Below are positions 1 through 10,089 of a stretch of 49,350 bases of DNA, piece after piece. The stretch is taken from the NCBI RefSeq assembly GCF_000717715.1, contig NZ_JOAI01000070.1:1-49350 (forward strand), given 5' to 3'. Position numbers and translations under genes: made by a program. This stretch comes from Streptomyces sp. NRRL B-24484. Lineage in GTDB: Bacteria > Actinomycetota > Actinomycetes > Streptomycetales > Streptomycetaceae. The notes under the pieces are model-generated. The model made no database searches and was not told the DNA's origin. It was given only the letters and a program-made list of their open reading frames with translations. Numbering within the stretch: the first letter of the stretch is position 1; every line of letters begins with the position of its first letter.

Positions 1-51
1 CTCATCGTCCGACAACATCAACTCGGCCTTCGGCCGCCCCGTCCGCGCCAC
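1..51 (-). CDS. IS630-family transposase, N-terminus only (cut by window edge)
   Basis: Read on the minus strand from a GTG at 51, the sequence gives VARTGRPKAELMLSDDE and then leaves the window. This matches the usual N-terminus of Streptomyces IS630-family transposases (a G-R-P-K segment followed by an L-x-LS-D/E-x-E segment that leads into the HTH). Only 17 codons are visible, so the family call rests on pattern memory. The following 44 bases (52-95) would be the untranslated left end of the element, ending next to a TA dinucleotide at 96-97, the usual target duplication of IS630 elements. Confidence 0.6.
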   Translation of the reverse strand, partial: MARTGRPKAELMLSDDE

Positions 52-97
52 AAGCTCAGTCTACATTTATGAATGAAATTCCAGACTCAGGACACTA
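1..97 (-). mobile_element. Left end of an IS630-type insertion sequence
   Basis: The visible transposase start and the short A/T-richer tail (about 52-95) that ends at a TA dinucleotide (96-97) are consistent with one terminus of an IS630/Tc1-type element. The other end lies outside the window, so neither the terminal inverted repeat nor the target duplication can be confirmed. Confidence 0.5.
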
Positions 98-305
98 GGA
101 GTTGTCTTCAAAGGGCACTCGGGAGGTCGATTCAGGGGCGCGGGGGGCACCTCCCGGCCGCCAGGCTGGGGGAGAACTGCGCAGTCCGGGATCGGTGCTC
201 CTGACCAGTCCGGCTCACCCCTGGTCCGCACGGTGGCCCGCATCCGAATCGCGCAGTTCCCCGCGCCCCTGTGCGGCATCCGTCGCCTTTGAAGACACGC
301 CTTAG
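96..305. repeat. MITE-like inverted repeat element, about 200 bp
   Basis: Outer arms: TGTCTTCAAAGG at 103-114 and its exact reverse complement at 286-297. The similarity extends outward to a 19-base pair of ends with 15 matches, flanked by TAG-type trinucleotides. Inner arms: CAGGGGCGCGGGG at 133-145 and its exact reverse complement at 259-271. The inner right arm continues into GGAACTGCGCGATTC when read on the minus strand, a motif I recognise as very common in Streptomyces intergenic DNA. No coding capacity is evident. It has the form of a small non-autonomous element or remnant of an IS whose transposase is gone; the IS630 element at 1-95 appears to abut or interrupt its left end. Confidence 0.5.
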
Positions 306-453
306 CAACCGTCCCCGGCGGCGCTCGGGCGGTCACGTCAGCGGCGCGGAGGCACCTCCCGCATGCCGGCCGCGGACAACTCCCGGGCCCTGGCACGTGG
401 ACGCGGGCCCCGGTCGGCGCCGCCGTCCGGGCGCGGGCGCCTACCATCGCGGC
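99..453. other. Non-coding stretch upstream of the YdcF-like gene
   Basis: Apart from the inverted-repeat element ending near 305, the stretch 306-453 is GC-rich leader DNA. I see no convincing gene or clear sigma-70 promoter in it. Confidence 0.4.
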
Positions 454-1458
454 ATGGTCGCCTACCTGCTCGCCGCCGTCCTGCTGGTGCTGTTCGCGAT
501 CGGTGCCGCGCGGGACCTGCGGCGGCTGAGCAACGCGGTGCTGCTCGGGCTCGCCGTGGCGGCCGCGGCGGCGGGCCTGCTGGGCGAACTGGAACGGCTG
601 CCGCCGGGCACGGCCCGCGCCGTCGCCGACGCCCTGCCGGTCGCGGCCCTGCTCGCCGCGCTGGCCGTCGCCGCGCTGCTGGTCGGCAACGGGGTGCTGA
701 TGGTCCGCCGGGCCGGCGGCAGCCCCGTCCACCTGCTGCCGCTGCTCGCCGGATCGGCCGGGCTCGTGCTCGTCGGGGTGCTGTGGACGGCGGCCCGGGT
801 CGACTCCCGGCCGCTGCACGCGGCCGCCGCGGCCGCCCTGCTGATCGCCGGGTACCTCGCCTTCCTGCTGCTCTGCTGCCTCGGCTACTCGGCGCTGTAC
901 GGCCGGATCCCGCCGCCGCGGCAGGTCGACTTCGTGGTGGCGCTCGGCGCCGGGCTGGACGACGACCGGGTGTCGCCGTTGCTCGCCGCCCGGCTCGACC
1001 GCGCCCTCGGGCTCCGCTCCGAGCAGGAGCGCAACGGGCCGCCGGCGCCCGTGCTGGTGGTCTCCGGCGGCAAGGGCACCGACGAACAGCTCAGCGAGGC
1101 CGAGGCGATGGCCCGCTACGCCGCCGACCGGGGCGTGCCCGCCGCCGCGGTGCTGCGGGAGGACCGCTCCCGCAACACCGCGGAGAACCTGCGGTTCAGC
1201 GACCGGCTGATGCGCCAGCACCGGCCGGACTACCGCTGCACCGTGGTCACCAGCAACTTCCACGTGCTGCGCACCGCCGTCGAGGCCCGCCGGGCCGGCG
1301 TGCCCGGGCAGGTCGTCGGCGCCCCGACCGCCGGCGTGCTCTGGCCCGGCGCCGTGCTGCGCGAGTTCGGCGCCCTGCTGCTCTGCTACCCGCGGACGAA
1401 CGCGGGCGCGGTGCTGCTGCTCGCCGTCCTCGGCGCCACCGCCGGCTGGCGGCCCTGA
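454..1458 (+). CDS. YdcF/SanA-like DUF218 membrane protein
   Basis: 334 residues from the ATG at 454. The frame is open further upstream, but that part has no coding character and the hydrophobic N-terminus starts here. The first 160 residues hold about four or five membrane segments (for example AYLLAAVLLVLFAI and the segment ending in LLLCCLGYSALYG). The C-terminal half is a soluble DUF218 domain: a VVALGAG strand, a VVSGGKG loop, an E-x-x-x-M region, DRSRNTAENL, and a VTSNFHVLR segment, which are the typical family signatures. DUF218 proteins are implicated in envelope or murein-related functions but the reaction is not firmly established. The gene is convergent with the F420 protein gene and shares a hairpin terminator with it. 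Confidence 0.85.
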   Translation: MVAYLLAAVLLVLFAIGAARDLRRLSNAVLLGLAVAAAAAGLLGELERLPPGTARAVADALPVAALLAALAVAALLVGNGVLMVRRAGGSPVHLLPLLAGSAGLVLVGVLWTAARVDSRPLHAAAAAALLIAGYLAFLLLCCLGYSALYGRIPPPRQVDFVVALGAGLDDDRVSPLLAARLDRALGLRSEQERNGPPAPVLVVSGGKGTDEQLSEAEAMARYAADRGVPAAAVLREDRSRNTAENLRFSDRLMRQHRPDYRCTVVTSNFHVLRTAVEARRAGVPGQVVGAPTAGVLWPGAVLREFGALLLCYPRTNAGAVLLLAVLGATAGWRP

Positions 1459-1462
1459 CGCC

Positions 1463-1493
1463 GCGGCCGATCCGTGCTGGGACGATCGGCCGC
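1463..1493. terminator. Bidirectional hairpin between convergent genes
   Basis: GCGGCCGATC (1463-1472) pairs perfectly with GATCGGCCGC (1484-1493) across an 11-base loop. It lies in the 44-base gap between two converging genes. There is no T-tract, as is common in high-GC actinomycetes. Confidence 0.7.
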
Positions 1494-1502
1494 ACCGACG
1501 GC

Positions 1503-1946
1503 TCAGCGGCCGCCGACCGGCTCCAGCACGAAGACCGGGATCTCCCGCTCCGTCCGCTGCTGGTACGCCGCGTAGTCGGGGAAGGCCGCCACCGCGCGCT
1601 CCCACCACTCGGCCTTCTCCGCGCCGCCGAGCTCGCGGGCGGACATCTCCTGCCGGACGGGCCCGTCCTGCAGCTCGACCAGCGGGTTCGCCACCACGTT
1701 GTGGTACCAGACGGGGTGACGCGGGGCGCCGCCCATCGAGGCCACCACCGCGTAGCTGCCGTCGTGCTCGACCCGCATCAGCGGAGTCTTGCGGATCTTG
1801 CCGCTGCGCGCACCGAGGGTGGTGAGGACGACCACCGGCATGCCCCGCAGGGTGGTGCCCCGCGTGCCGCCGGAACTCTCGTACAGCTCCACCTGGTCCC
1901 GCACCCACTGCTCCGGACTCGGCTCGTACTCGCCCTCCATGGGCAT
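1503..1946 (-). CDS. Deazaflavin (F420)-dependent nitroreductase-family protein
   Basis: 147 residues using the ATG at 1946 ([14 protein letters not shown]), the usual N-terminus in this actinobacterial family; an in-frame ATG nine bases earlier (1955) and one six bases later (1940) are alternatives. Family signatures: [13 protein letters not shown], the [21 protein letters not shown] segment that in Ddn-type enzymes binds the F420 phosphate tail, then [12 protein letters not shown] and the C-terminal PVFVLEP. These split-barrel proteins reduce diverse substrates with F420H2. The native substrate cannot be told from sequence. Convergent with the DUF218 gene. Confidence 0.88.
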   Translation of the reverse strand: MPMEGEYEPSPEQWVRDQVELYESSGGTRGTTLRGMPVVVLTTLGARSGKIRKTPLMRVEHDGSYAVVASMGGAPRHPVWYHNVVANPLVELQDGPVRQEMSARELGGAEKAEWWERAVAAFPDYAAYQQRTEREIPVFVLEPVGGR

Positions 1947-2158
1947 GCCCGCCATCCCGTCTGCCGTCGGACCCGGGCCGCGCCGGACGCCGCCCGGCCG
2001 GGGAACGCCTCCCCGGACACCCCCCGGCCTACCATCCGCCGCGCCCCGAGTCACGCCCCGGCGGACCGGCCAGCGTGTCGCACCCGGCCGGCCCCCGCCC
2101 CGCCGCGGCGCGGGCGTGTCGGGCACCGGCGGCCCGGCGGCGGCCGGATACTGCGCTG

Positions 2159-2938
2159 GTGACGCACCCTCAGCAGCCGCTCCGGCGGCGGACGTTCCTC
2201 GCGGCGGGCGCCGCCCTCGCCCTCCCGCTCGGCAGTACGGCGGACTTCCGCCGCCCGGCCCGCCCCGGCCCGGACCGGTTCCGGCCCGCCGCGGGCCGCC
2301 GCGGACTGGCCGACCTGTTCGGCGAGGAGGTCCGGCTGATCCCCACCGGCGACCGGGTGGTGGCCCTCACCTTCAACGCCGCCTGGAACGACGACGGCAT
2401 CGACGCCGTCCTCGACGAACTGCGCGGCCGCGGCGTCCCCGCGACCTTCTTCCTGACCGGGCAGTTCGCGGAGGCGAACCCGGAGGCGGCCGCGGCGCTC
2501 GCCGCCGAGCACGGCGTCGCCAGCCACTCCTACGACCACCCCGAGCTCGCCGACCTCGACGCGGCCGGGCTGCGCGAGCAGGTGGAGCGGGCCGACGAGG
2601 CGATCCGCGGGGCCACCGGCACCGAGCCGCTGCCCTTCTACCGCTTCCCGTACAGCGAGACCACCCCGTCGGCCATCGCCCAGGTCAACGCGCTCGGCTA
2701 CGCCGACATCGAGTTCACCGACGACACCCTCGGCTACCTCGGCGAGGGCGGCGGCGTGGGCGTGGACGACGCGGTGGACCGGGCCGTCCGGGCGATCCGG
2801 CCCGGCACGATCCTGCAGATGCACCTCGGCTCCACCGAGACCTCGGGCCCGAACGTCGACTCCCGCGCCCTGCCCGCCGTCGTCGACGCCGTCGAGTCCC
2901 GCGGCTACACCGTCATCGACCTGGCGTCCCTGGTCTGA
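2159..2938 (+). CDS. Tat-exported polysaccharide deacetylase (CE4/NodB family)
   Basis: 259 residues from a GTG at 2159. The N-terminus [18 protein letters not shown] is a twin-arginine signal, so the protein is probably exported folded. The NodB domain begins near residue 60: motif 1 is unusual, [11 protein letters not shown] rather than TFDDGP, but keeps the acidic pair; motif 2 is HSYDHP (zinc-binding His-x3-His); motif 3 is RFPYSE; a late LQMHLGS supplies the C-terminal His motif. Members deacetylate chitin, xylan or peptidoglycan. The NAAW-type motif 1 defines an actinobacterial subgroup of unknown substrate. The ribosome site is weak, so the start is less certain than the domain. Confidence 0.85.
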   Translation: MTHPQQPLRRRTFLAAGAALALPLGSTADFRRPARPGPDRFRPAAGRRGLADLFGEEVRLIPTGDRVVALTFNAAWNDDGIDAVLDELRGRGVPATFFLTGQFAEANPEAAAALAAEHGVASHSYDHPELADLDAAGLREQVERADEAIRGATGTEPLPFYRFPYSETTPSAIAQVNALGYADIEFTDDTLGYLGEGGGVGVDDAVDRAVRAIRPGTILQMHLGSTETSGPNVDSRALPAVVDAVESRGYTVIDLASLV

Positions 2939-3020
2939 CGGACCGCCGGCCCGGCCCCGTCCCGGCACGGGATCCGGCAGGTTGCCCGCCGCGGGCGGTC
3001 CGGCGTGGCAGGGTGGACGC

Positions 3021-3785
3021 ATGTGCGGTCGCTTCGTCTCCACCACCACCCCGGTCGACCTGGTCGGACTGCTCGGCGAGATGCGCTGGGACCCGGCCGA
3101 GGCACTCGCCCCGAGCTGGAACGTGGCCCCCACCCACCCGGTGCCGGCGGTGCTGGAACGGCTCGACCGGGAGACCGGCGAGGTGGTGCGGCAGCTGCGG
3201 CCGCTGCGCTGGGGCCTCGTCCCGTCCTGGTCCAAGGACCCGGCCGGCGGGGCCCGGATGATCAACGCCAGGGCGGAGACCGTCCACGAGAAGCCGGCCT
3301 TCCGCAAGGCCTTCGCCGCCCGCCGCTGCGTGATCCCGGCCGACGGCTACTTCGAGTGGCGGCCGGTCGAGGCCGCCACCGGCCGCAAGGCGTTCAAGCA
3401 GCCCTACTACCTCAGCACCGGATCGGTGCTGCTGATGGCGGGCCTGTACGAGTTCTGGCGGGACCGCTCCGTCCCGGACGACGACCCCGCGGCCTGGCTC
3501 ACCACGACCACGATCATCACCACCGACGCCACGGACAGCGCGGGCCGCATCCACGACCGGATGCCGCTCACCATCGCCCCCGCCGACCTGGACGTCTGGC
3601 TCGACCCGGACCGCTCCGACGCCGCCGACCTGCACCACCTGCTGCACACCCCGGCCGGCGGCGAGCTGACCGTCCGGGCGGTGTCCACTGCGGTGAACAG
3701 TGTGCGCTCCAACGGCCCCGAGCTGCTCGACCGGGTGGACGACCCGCTCGGACTCGCCGACCCGGCCGGCCCGCCCGCCGGCTGA
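3021..3785 (+). CDS. SRAP/HMCES-family abasic-site shielding protein (YedK-like)
   Basis: 254 residues. The start is fixed by MCGRF: SRAP proteins need Cys2 exposed at the N-terminus after Met removal to form a thiazolidine crosslink with abasic sites in single-stranded DNA. The upstream in-frame start at 2982 would bury it. Other signatures are SWNVAPT, RWGLVPSW, MINARAET (active-site Asn), the AFRKAFAARRCVIPADGYFEW block (catalytic Glu) and IHDRMP (catalytic His). Length is typical. It stands between the deacetylase and the convergent UvrA-like gene. Confidence 0.93.
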   Translation: MCGRFVSTTTPVDLVGLLGEMRWDPAEALAPSWNVAPTHPVPAVLERLDRETGEVVRQLRPLRWGLVPSWSKDPAGGARMINARAETVHEKPAFRKAFAARRCVIPADGYFEWRPVEAATGRKAFKQPYYLSTGSVLLMAGLYEFWRDRSVPDDDPAAWLTTTTIITTDATDSAGRIHDRMPLTIAPADLDVWLDPDRSDAADLHHLLHTPAGGELTVRAVSTAVNSVRSNGPELLDRVDDPLGLADPAGPPAG

Positions 3786-3824
3786 CGGCGGACGGACGGG
3801 CGCGGTCGGGGCCGGCCGGCGGCG

Positions 3825-6227
<2,403 letters not shown>

Positions 6228-6381
6228 CGTCTCTCCGTCCGTCGGGCGGGCCGCGTCCGCGGCCCCGCCGGCCCTGCCTGATCCGATCCAACCAGTCCGG
6301 GCGCCGCACCCGGTGCACTTCCGCCGGGTCGGCCGCGGTCCGTCCGTCGCCCGGAGGGACGGACCGCGGCCGCCGGGCGGC

Positions 6382-6792
6382 TCAGCCGATCTGGTTGAGG
6401 CGCACCAGGTTGCCCGCGGGGTCGCGGAAGGCGCAGTCGCGCAGCCCGTACGGCTGGTCGGTCGGCTCCTGGACGAGCTCGGCGCCGCCCGCCGCCAGCT
6501 TGTCGTGGACGGCGTCCAGGTCGGCGGTGGCCAGGGTGATCCGGGCGTAGGTGCCCTTGGCCATCATCTCGGTGATGGTGCGGCGCTCGTCGTCGGTGAT
6601 GCCCGGGTCCATGCCGGGGGGCTCCAGGACGATCGACATGCCGGGCTGTCCGACCGGGCCGACGGTGATCCAGCGCATCGTGCCGTTGCCGACGTCGTTG
6701 CGGACCTCGAAGCCGAGGAGGTCGCGGTAGAAGGCCAGCGAGGCCTCGGGGTCGGTGTGCGGGAGGAAGGTCCACTGAATGGTGATGTCCAT
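6382..6792 (-). CDS. Glyoxalase/bleomycin-resistance fold protein (VOC superfamily)
   Basis: 136 residues from ATG 6792 (MDITIQWTFLPHTDPEASLAF is the usual VOC opening). A first beta-alpha-beta-beta-beta module carries FYRDLLGFEVRND; the second has the paired IRI-like strand, DLDAVHDKLAAGGAE, and the closing segment CAFRDPAGNLVRL. The very long open frame extending upstream is an artefact of GC bias. VOC proteins include dioxygenases, isomerases and drug-binding proteins; the residues seen do not decide among them. Transcribed divergently from the chitinase. Confidence 0.85.
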   Translation of the reverse strand: MDITIQWTFLPHTDPEASLAFYRDLLGFEVRNDVGNGTMRWITVGPVGQPGMSIVLEPPGMDPGITDDERRTITEMMAKGTYARITLATADLDAVHDKLAAGGAELVQEPTDQPYGLRDCAFRDPAGNLVRLNQIG

Positions 6793-7158
6793 GGCTGCAA
6801 CGCTAGCCACGCGGCATCGACCGGGGCTTCTCCATTCCTGACCGGTCCGCGGCGCCCGCTCGGGCGGGTCCTCCGGGAAGCGGCCCGGTCCTCCGGGGAG
6901 CGCAGGGCCGGCGGCGACGGCCGGACGCGCATGGTGAATTCGCGTCAGTTCCGGTGCCGTGGGCGCCCGGTGGCCGGGACTCCCTTGACGCCGGACATTG
7001 GTCCAGTCCAATCTGTGGGGGATGCGACGTGTACGCCGTAGCCGACGGCGGACGCGTCCCTCCGGGCTCCCACCCGCACCCGGCTCCCCGCCGGTCCACC
7101 CGGACCGCTGCACCGCCGGCCCCCACTCCCGGAGGACACCCCCATACTCGAACGAGCC
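6793..7158. other. Intergenic region between glyoxalase-fold gene and chitinase
   Basis: 366 bases between divergent genes. It holds a sigma-70-like promoter and a DasR-type operator for the chitinase (listed separately) and a purine-rich ribosome site GGAGGA at 7131-7136. No gene is evident. Confidence 0.6.
6985..7014 (+). promoter_or_regulatory. Chitinase promoter with DasR-like operator in its spacer
   Basis: TTGACG (6985-6990) and CAATCT (7009-7014) are spaced by 18 bases and fit a weak sigma-70 promoter. The 16-mer ATTGGTCCAGTCCAAT at 6997-7012 is a near-palindrome that agrees at 12 of 16 positions with the DasR responsive element I recall, ACTGGTCTAGACCACT. DasR is the GntR regulator of N-acetylglucosamine/chitin use in Streptomyces and represses chitinase genes from such sites. 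Binding is inferred, not shown. Confidence 0.6.
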
Positions 7159-9450
7159 GTGCCCCCACGCCCGGCAGCACCCGCCGCCCGCCCCCGACGG
7201 CGGGCCGGTGCCCTGACCCTCGCCGCCGCCCTCACCGCGGGCAGCGCGGCGGCCCTCACCACCCTCGGCGGCGCCGCCTCCGCCGCGCCGGTGGAACTCC
7301 TCACCAACCCCGGCTTCGAGGCCGGCAGTACCACCGGCTGGACCTGCCCCGCCGGGTCGGTCGTCACCACCCCCGTGCACAGCGGCGGCCACGCCCTCGC
7401 CGGCGCCGTGACCGCCGCCGACACCGCCGAGTGCCGGCAGGCCGTGGCCGTCCAGCCGAACACCAGCTACACGCTCTCCGGCTGGGTGCAGGGCGGTTAC
7501 GTCTACCTCGGCGCGACCGGCACCGGTGTCAACGCCAGCACCTGGGCTTCGTCCGCCGCCGACTGGACGAAGCTCACCACCACCTTCAAGACCGGGGCCT
7601 CGACCACCTCGGTCACCGTCTTCACCCACGGCTGGTACGGGCAGGGCACCTACCGGGCCGACGACCTCAGCCTGACCGGTCCCACCGGCGGCACCGGCAG
7701 CCCGACGCCGTCCTCCTCGTCCACCGGTCCGACCGGGTCCGCGAGCCCCACCGGCTCGGCCGGCCCGACCGGCTCGGCGAGTCCCACGGGTTCGGCCAGT
7801 CCCACGGGTTCGGCCGGCCCGACCGGTCCGGCGGGTGACGGGAAGGTGTCCACCCCGGTCGGGGTGACCGCAGGCCGCACCACCGCCCGTACCGCGGTGC
7901 TCTCCTGGCAACCGTCCACGGACTCCTCGCAGAACGGCGACGTGCCCGCCTACAAGGTGTGGTCCGACGGACAGCTGGTCGCCACCTCGATGGGCACCAC
8001 CGTCGCCGTCAGCTCCCTGCTGCCCGGCACCACCCACACCTTCACCGTGCAGGGCTACGACCGGGCCGGCCACGCCTCCGGCCAGTCCGCCCCGGTGACG
8101 GTCACCACCGCCGCCGCACCGCCCGCGAAGCCGTACGCCTCGGCCTACTTCGACCAGTGGGGCATCTACGAGAACGCGTACTTCCCGAAGCAGATCGGCA
8201 CCAGCGGCGCCGCCGGCAAACTCGACGTCGTCACCTACGCCTTCGCCAACATCCACCCCACGAGCCACACCTGCTTCGAGGCGGTCAAGGCCTCCGACGC
8301 CGCCCACGAGGACAACCCCAACGCCGGTGACGGCGCCGGCGACGCCTACGCCGACTACCAGGCCGACTACGCCGCGGCCGACAGCGTCGACGGCACCGCC
8401 GACACCTGGGAGCAGCCGCTCAAGGGCAACTTCAACCAGCTGCGCCAGCTCAAGGCCAAGTACCCCGACCTGCGGCTGACGATGTCCATCGGCGGCTGGA
8501 CCTACTCCAAGTACTTCTCGGACGCGGCCGCCACCGACGCCTCCCGCAAGGCCTTCGTCTCCTCCTGCGTCGACATGTTCCTCAAGGGCAACCTGCCGAC
8601 CGGGGTCGCCGGCGACCCCTCCGGCGGCCAGGGTGCCGCGGCGGGCCTCTTCGACGGCATCGACCTCGACTGGGAGTACCCGGGCTCGGCCGGCGGGCAC
8701 ACCGGCAACCACTACTCGGCCGCGGACAAGGCGAACTTCACCCTGCTGCTCAAGGAGTTCCGCACCCAGCTGGACGCCTACGGCGCGAGCGTCGGCAAGC
8801 GGTTCCTGCTCACCGCCGCGCTGCCCAGCGGCCAGGACAAGATCGCACTCCTGGAGACCGACCGGATCGGCAGCTACCTCGACTACGCCGACATCATGAC
8901 CTACGACATGCACGGCGCCTGGGACGCCACCGGCCCCACCAACCACCAGGACCCGCTGCACGACAGCCCCGCCGACCCGACGACCCCGATCACCCCCGGC
9001 ACCCGCAAGTACAACCTCGACACCACGCTCGCCGCCTACACCACCGGCCTCCCCGAGTACGGCATCCCCGGCGGCTTCCCGGCGGGCAAGCTCGTCCTCG
9101 GCATCCCGTTCTACTGGCGCGGCTGGACGGGCGTCCCGGCCGGGAACGCGTACGGCCTCTACCAGTCGGCCACCGGCCCGACCGCCGCCAAGCCGCTCAG
9201 CCAGGAGGCCGGCCTCGCCGCCTGGAAGGAACTCGCGCCGACCGCCGCCACCACCCACTGGGACCCGGTCACCGAGTCCTCCTGGGTCTACGACGGCACC
9301 AACTTCTGGACGGGCGACACCCCGCAGGCCGTCCAGGCCCGCGGCGCCTACGCCCGGTCCAAGGGCCTGGCCGGCATGTTCGCCTTCTCGCTGGAGAACG
9401 ACGACAGCTCCGGCACCCTCCTCAACGCGATGGCCACCGCACTCGGCTGA
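7159..9450 (+). CDS. Secreted modular GH18 chitinase (CBM - Fn3 - GH18)
   Basis: 763 residues from GTG 7159. An arginine-rich N-terminus and hydrophobic core ending ASAA near residue 43 form a signal peptide. Domains in order: a jelly-roll carbohydrate-binding module (about 45-175, with NPGFEAGSTTGW), a Gly/Ser/Pro/Thr linker (about 178-228), a fibronectin type III domain (about 232-317), and GH18 (about 325-763). The GH18 signature DGIDLDWEYPG near residue 500 gives the DxxDxDxE catalytic motif, and MTYDMHG and the closing MFAFSLENDD are typical. It hydrolyses extracellular chitin. The start is uncertain: the best ribosome site, GGAGGA at 7131-7136, is 22 bases from the GTG but seven bases from an in-frame ATA at 7144. 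Confidence 0.93.
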   Translation: MPPRPAAPAARPRRRAGALTLAAALTAGSAAALTTLGGAASAAPVELLTNPGFEAGSTTGWTCPAGSVVTTPVHSGGHALAGAVTAADTAECRQAVAVQPNTSYTLSGWVQGGYVYLGATGTGVNASTWASSAADWTKLTTTFKTGASTTSVTVFTHGWYGQGTYRADDLSLTGPTGGTGSPTPSSSSTGPTGSASPTGSAGPTGSASPTGSASPTGSAGPTGPAGDGKVSTPVGVTAGRTTARTAVLSWQPSTDSSQNGDVPAYKVWSDGQLVATSMGTTVAVSSLLPGTTHTFTVQGYDRAGHASGQSAPVTVTTAAAPPAKPYASAYFDQWGIYENAYFPKQIGTSGAAGKLDVVTYAFANIHPTSHTCFEAVKASDAAHEDNPNAGDGAGDAYADYQADYAAADSVDGTADTWEQPLKGNFNQLRQLKAKYPDLRLTMSIGGWTYSKYFSDAAATDASRKAFVSSCVDMFLKGNLPTGVAGDPSGGQGAAAGLFDGIDLDWEYPGSAGGHTGNHYSAADKANFTLLLKEFRTQLDAYGASVGKRFLLTAALPSGQDKIALLETDRIGSYLDYADIMTYDMHGAWDATGPTNHQDPLHDSPADPTTPITPGTRKYNLDTTLAAYTTGLPEYGIPGGFPAGKLVLGIPFYWRGWTGVPAGNAYGLYQSATGPTAAKPLSQEAGLAAWKELAPTAATTHWDPVTESSWVYDGTNFWTGDTPQAVQARGAYARSKGLAGMFAFSLENDDSSGTLLNAMATALG
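7725..7840 (+). repeat. Short tandem repeats encoding a GPTGSASPTGSA-type linker
   Basis: Degenerate 18-base units encode repeated PTGSAS/PTGSAG hexapeptides joining the carbohydrate-binding module to the Fn3 domain of the chitinase. Such linkers are flexible and often length-variable between strains. Confidence 0.8.
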
Positions 9451-9462
9451 CCCCGCCCCCCG

Positions 9463-9494
9463 GTGCCCCGCCGCAACACACCGCGGCGGGGCAC
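9463..9494 (+). terminator. Hairpin terminator after chitinase
   Basis: GTGCCCCGCCGC (9463-9474) pairs perfectly with GCGGCGGGGCAC (9483-9494) with an eight-base loop, 13 bases after the chitinase stop. Confidence 0.8.
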
Positions 9495-9585
9495 TGCCCG
9501 CTCCGCCGGCGTGCCCGGATGACCGACACGGAACCGGATCCGGCCCGGCGGGAGTTCCTGCGGTCCTTTCCGGTCAACAGCGGCC

Positions 9586-9777
9586 TGGTGGACGGCGGAC
9601 GCCGCCCTGACCCGGCTCCGCGCCGACGGCTTCGACGTTCGGGACGAGGACGTCGCCCGGCTCTCGCCGTTCGTGCGCCACCACGTCAACATGCTGGGCA
9701 GGTACTCCTTCCAACTGCCGGAGTTGTCCGGGGACCTGCGTCCCCTGCGTGACCCGGGTGCCGTCGGCCAGTGGTGA
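9586..9777 (+). pseudogene. Tn3-family transposase remnant (C-terminal end)
   Basis: In the frame starting at 9586 the translation begins WWTADAALTRLRADGF and continues through RHHVNMLGRYSFQLPELSG to a TGA at 9775. This is the characteristic C-terminus of Tn3-family (DDE) transposases in actinomycetes, where HVNMLGRYSF precedes a short LRPLRDP tail. Upstream of 9586 the same frame loses similarity and there is no transposase body, resolvase or intact inverted repeat in view, so this is a decayed fragment of about 63 codons out of nearly 1000. Confidence 0.75.
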
Positions 9778-9803
9778 GCGCCTTCCCCGCTAAAGTCATC
9801 GAA

Positions 9804-9838
9804 GGTGGTCGGAGCCAGCTCCAATGGCTCCGACCACC
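9804..9838. terminator. Strong perfect hairpin, probably terminator of the minus-strand genes
   Basis: GGTGGTCGGAGCCA (9804-9817) and TGGCTCCGACCACC (9825-9838) form a 14-base-pair perfect stem with a seven-base loop. It sits after the stop of the small minus-strand ORF and after the Tn3 remnant. Confidence 0.75.
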
Positions 9839-9855
9839 CTCATGTGCAGCCCAGG

Positions 9856-10038
9856 TCAGCTCGCGACGGCCTGCCCGGCCAGGGCCAGGGTCTGGGCCGC
9901 CAGGTGCCGCCAGTGTTCGGCGGCCTGCTGGAGGTTCGCCTGCAGCTGCTCAGCGATGGTCTCGGGGTCGATGGCCAGCGGCTCGATGGCCCGGTTGCCG
10001 GCTGTCTGCGCGGTTGACTCGTGTTGGAGTCTTTTCAC
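9856..10038 (-). CDS. Small hypothetical protein or C-terminal relic
   Basis: A 60-residue frame from a GTG at 10038 with an amphipathic, Ala/Gln/Leu-rich helix (IAEQLQANLQQAAEHWRHLAAQTLALAGQ). It lies 51 bases after the esterase stop and just before a strong hairpin. Its amino-acid composition is less arginine-rich than noise ORFs of this genome, but there is no clear ribosome site and I do not recognise a family. It may be the tail of a lost gene associated with the neighbouring transposon relic. Confidence 0.35.
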   Translation of the reverse strand: MKRLQHESTAQTAGNRAIEPLAIDPETIAEQLQANLQQAAEHWRHLAAQTLALAGQAVAS

Positions 10039-10089
10039 TGCGCAGCTCGGCGCCGCCCAGCCTGCTGTATGGCCAGACGGCTCCGTGCT

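Noticed and set aside
67..1908. 613-residue minus-strand open frame
   Set aside because: Arg/Gly/Pro-rich noise opposite the DUF218 gene and the intergenic repeat; no family signal.
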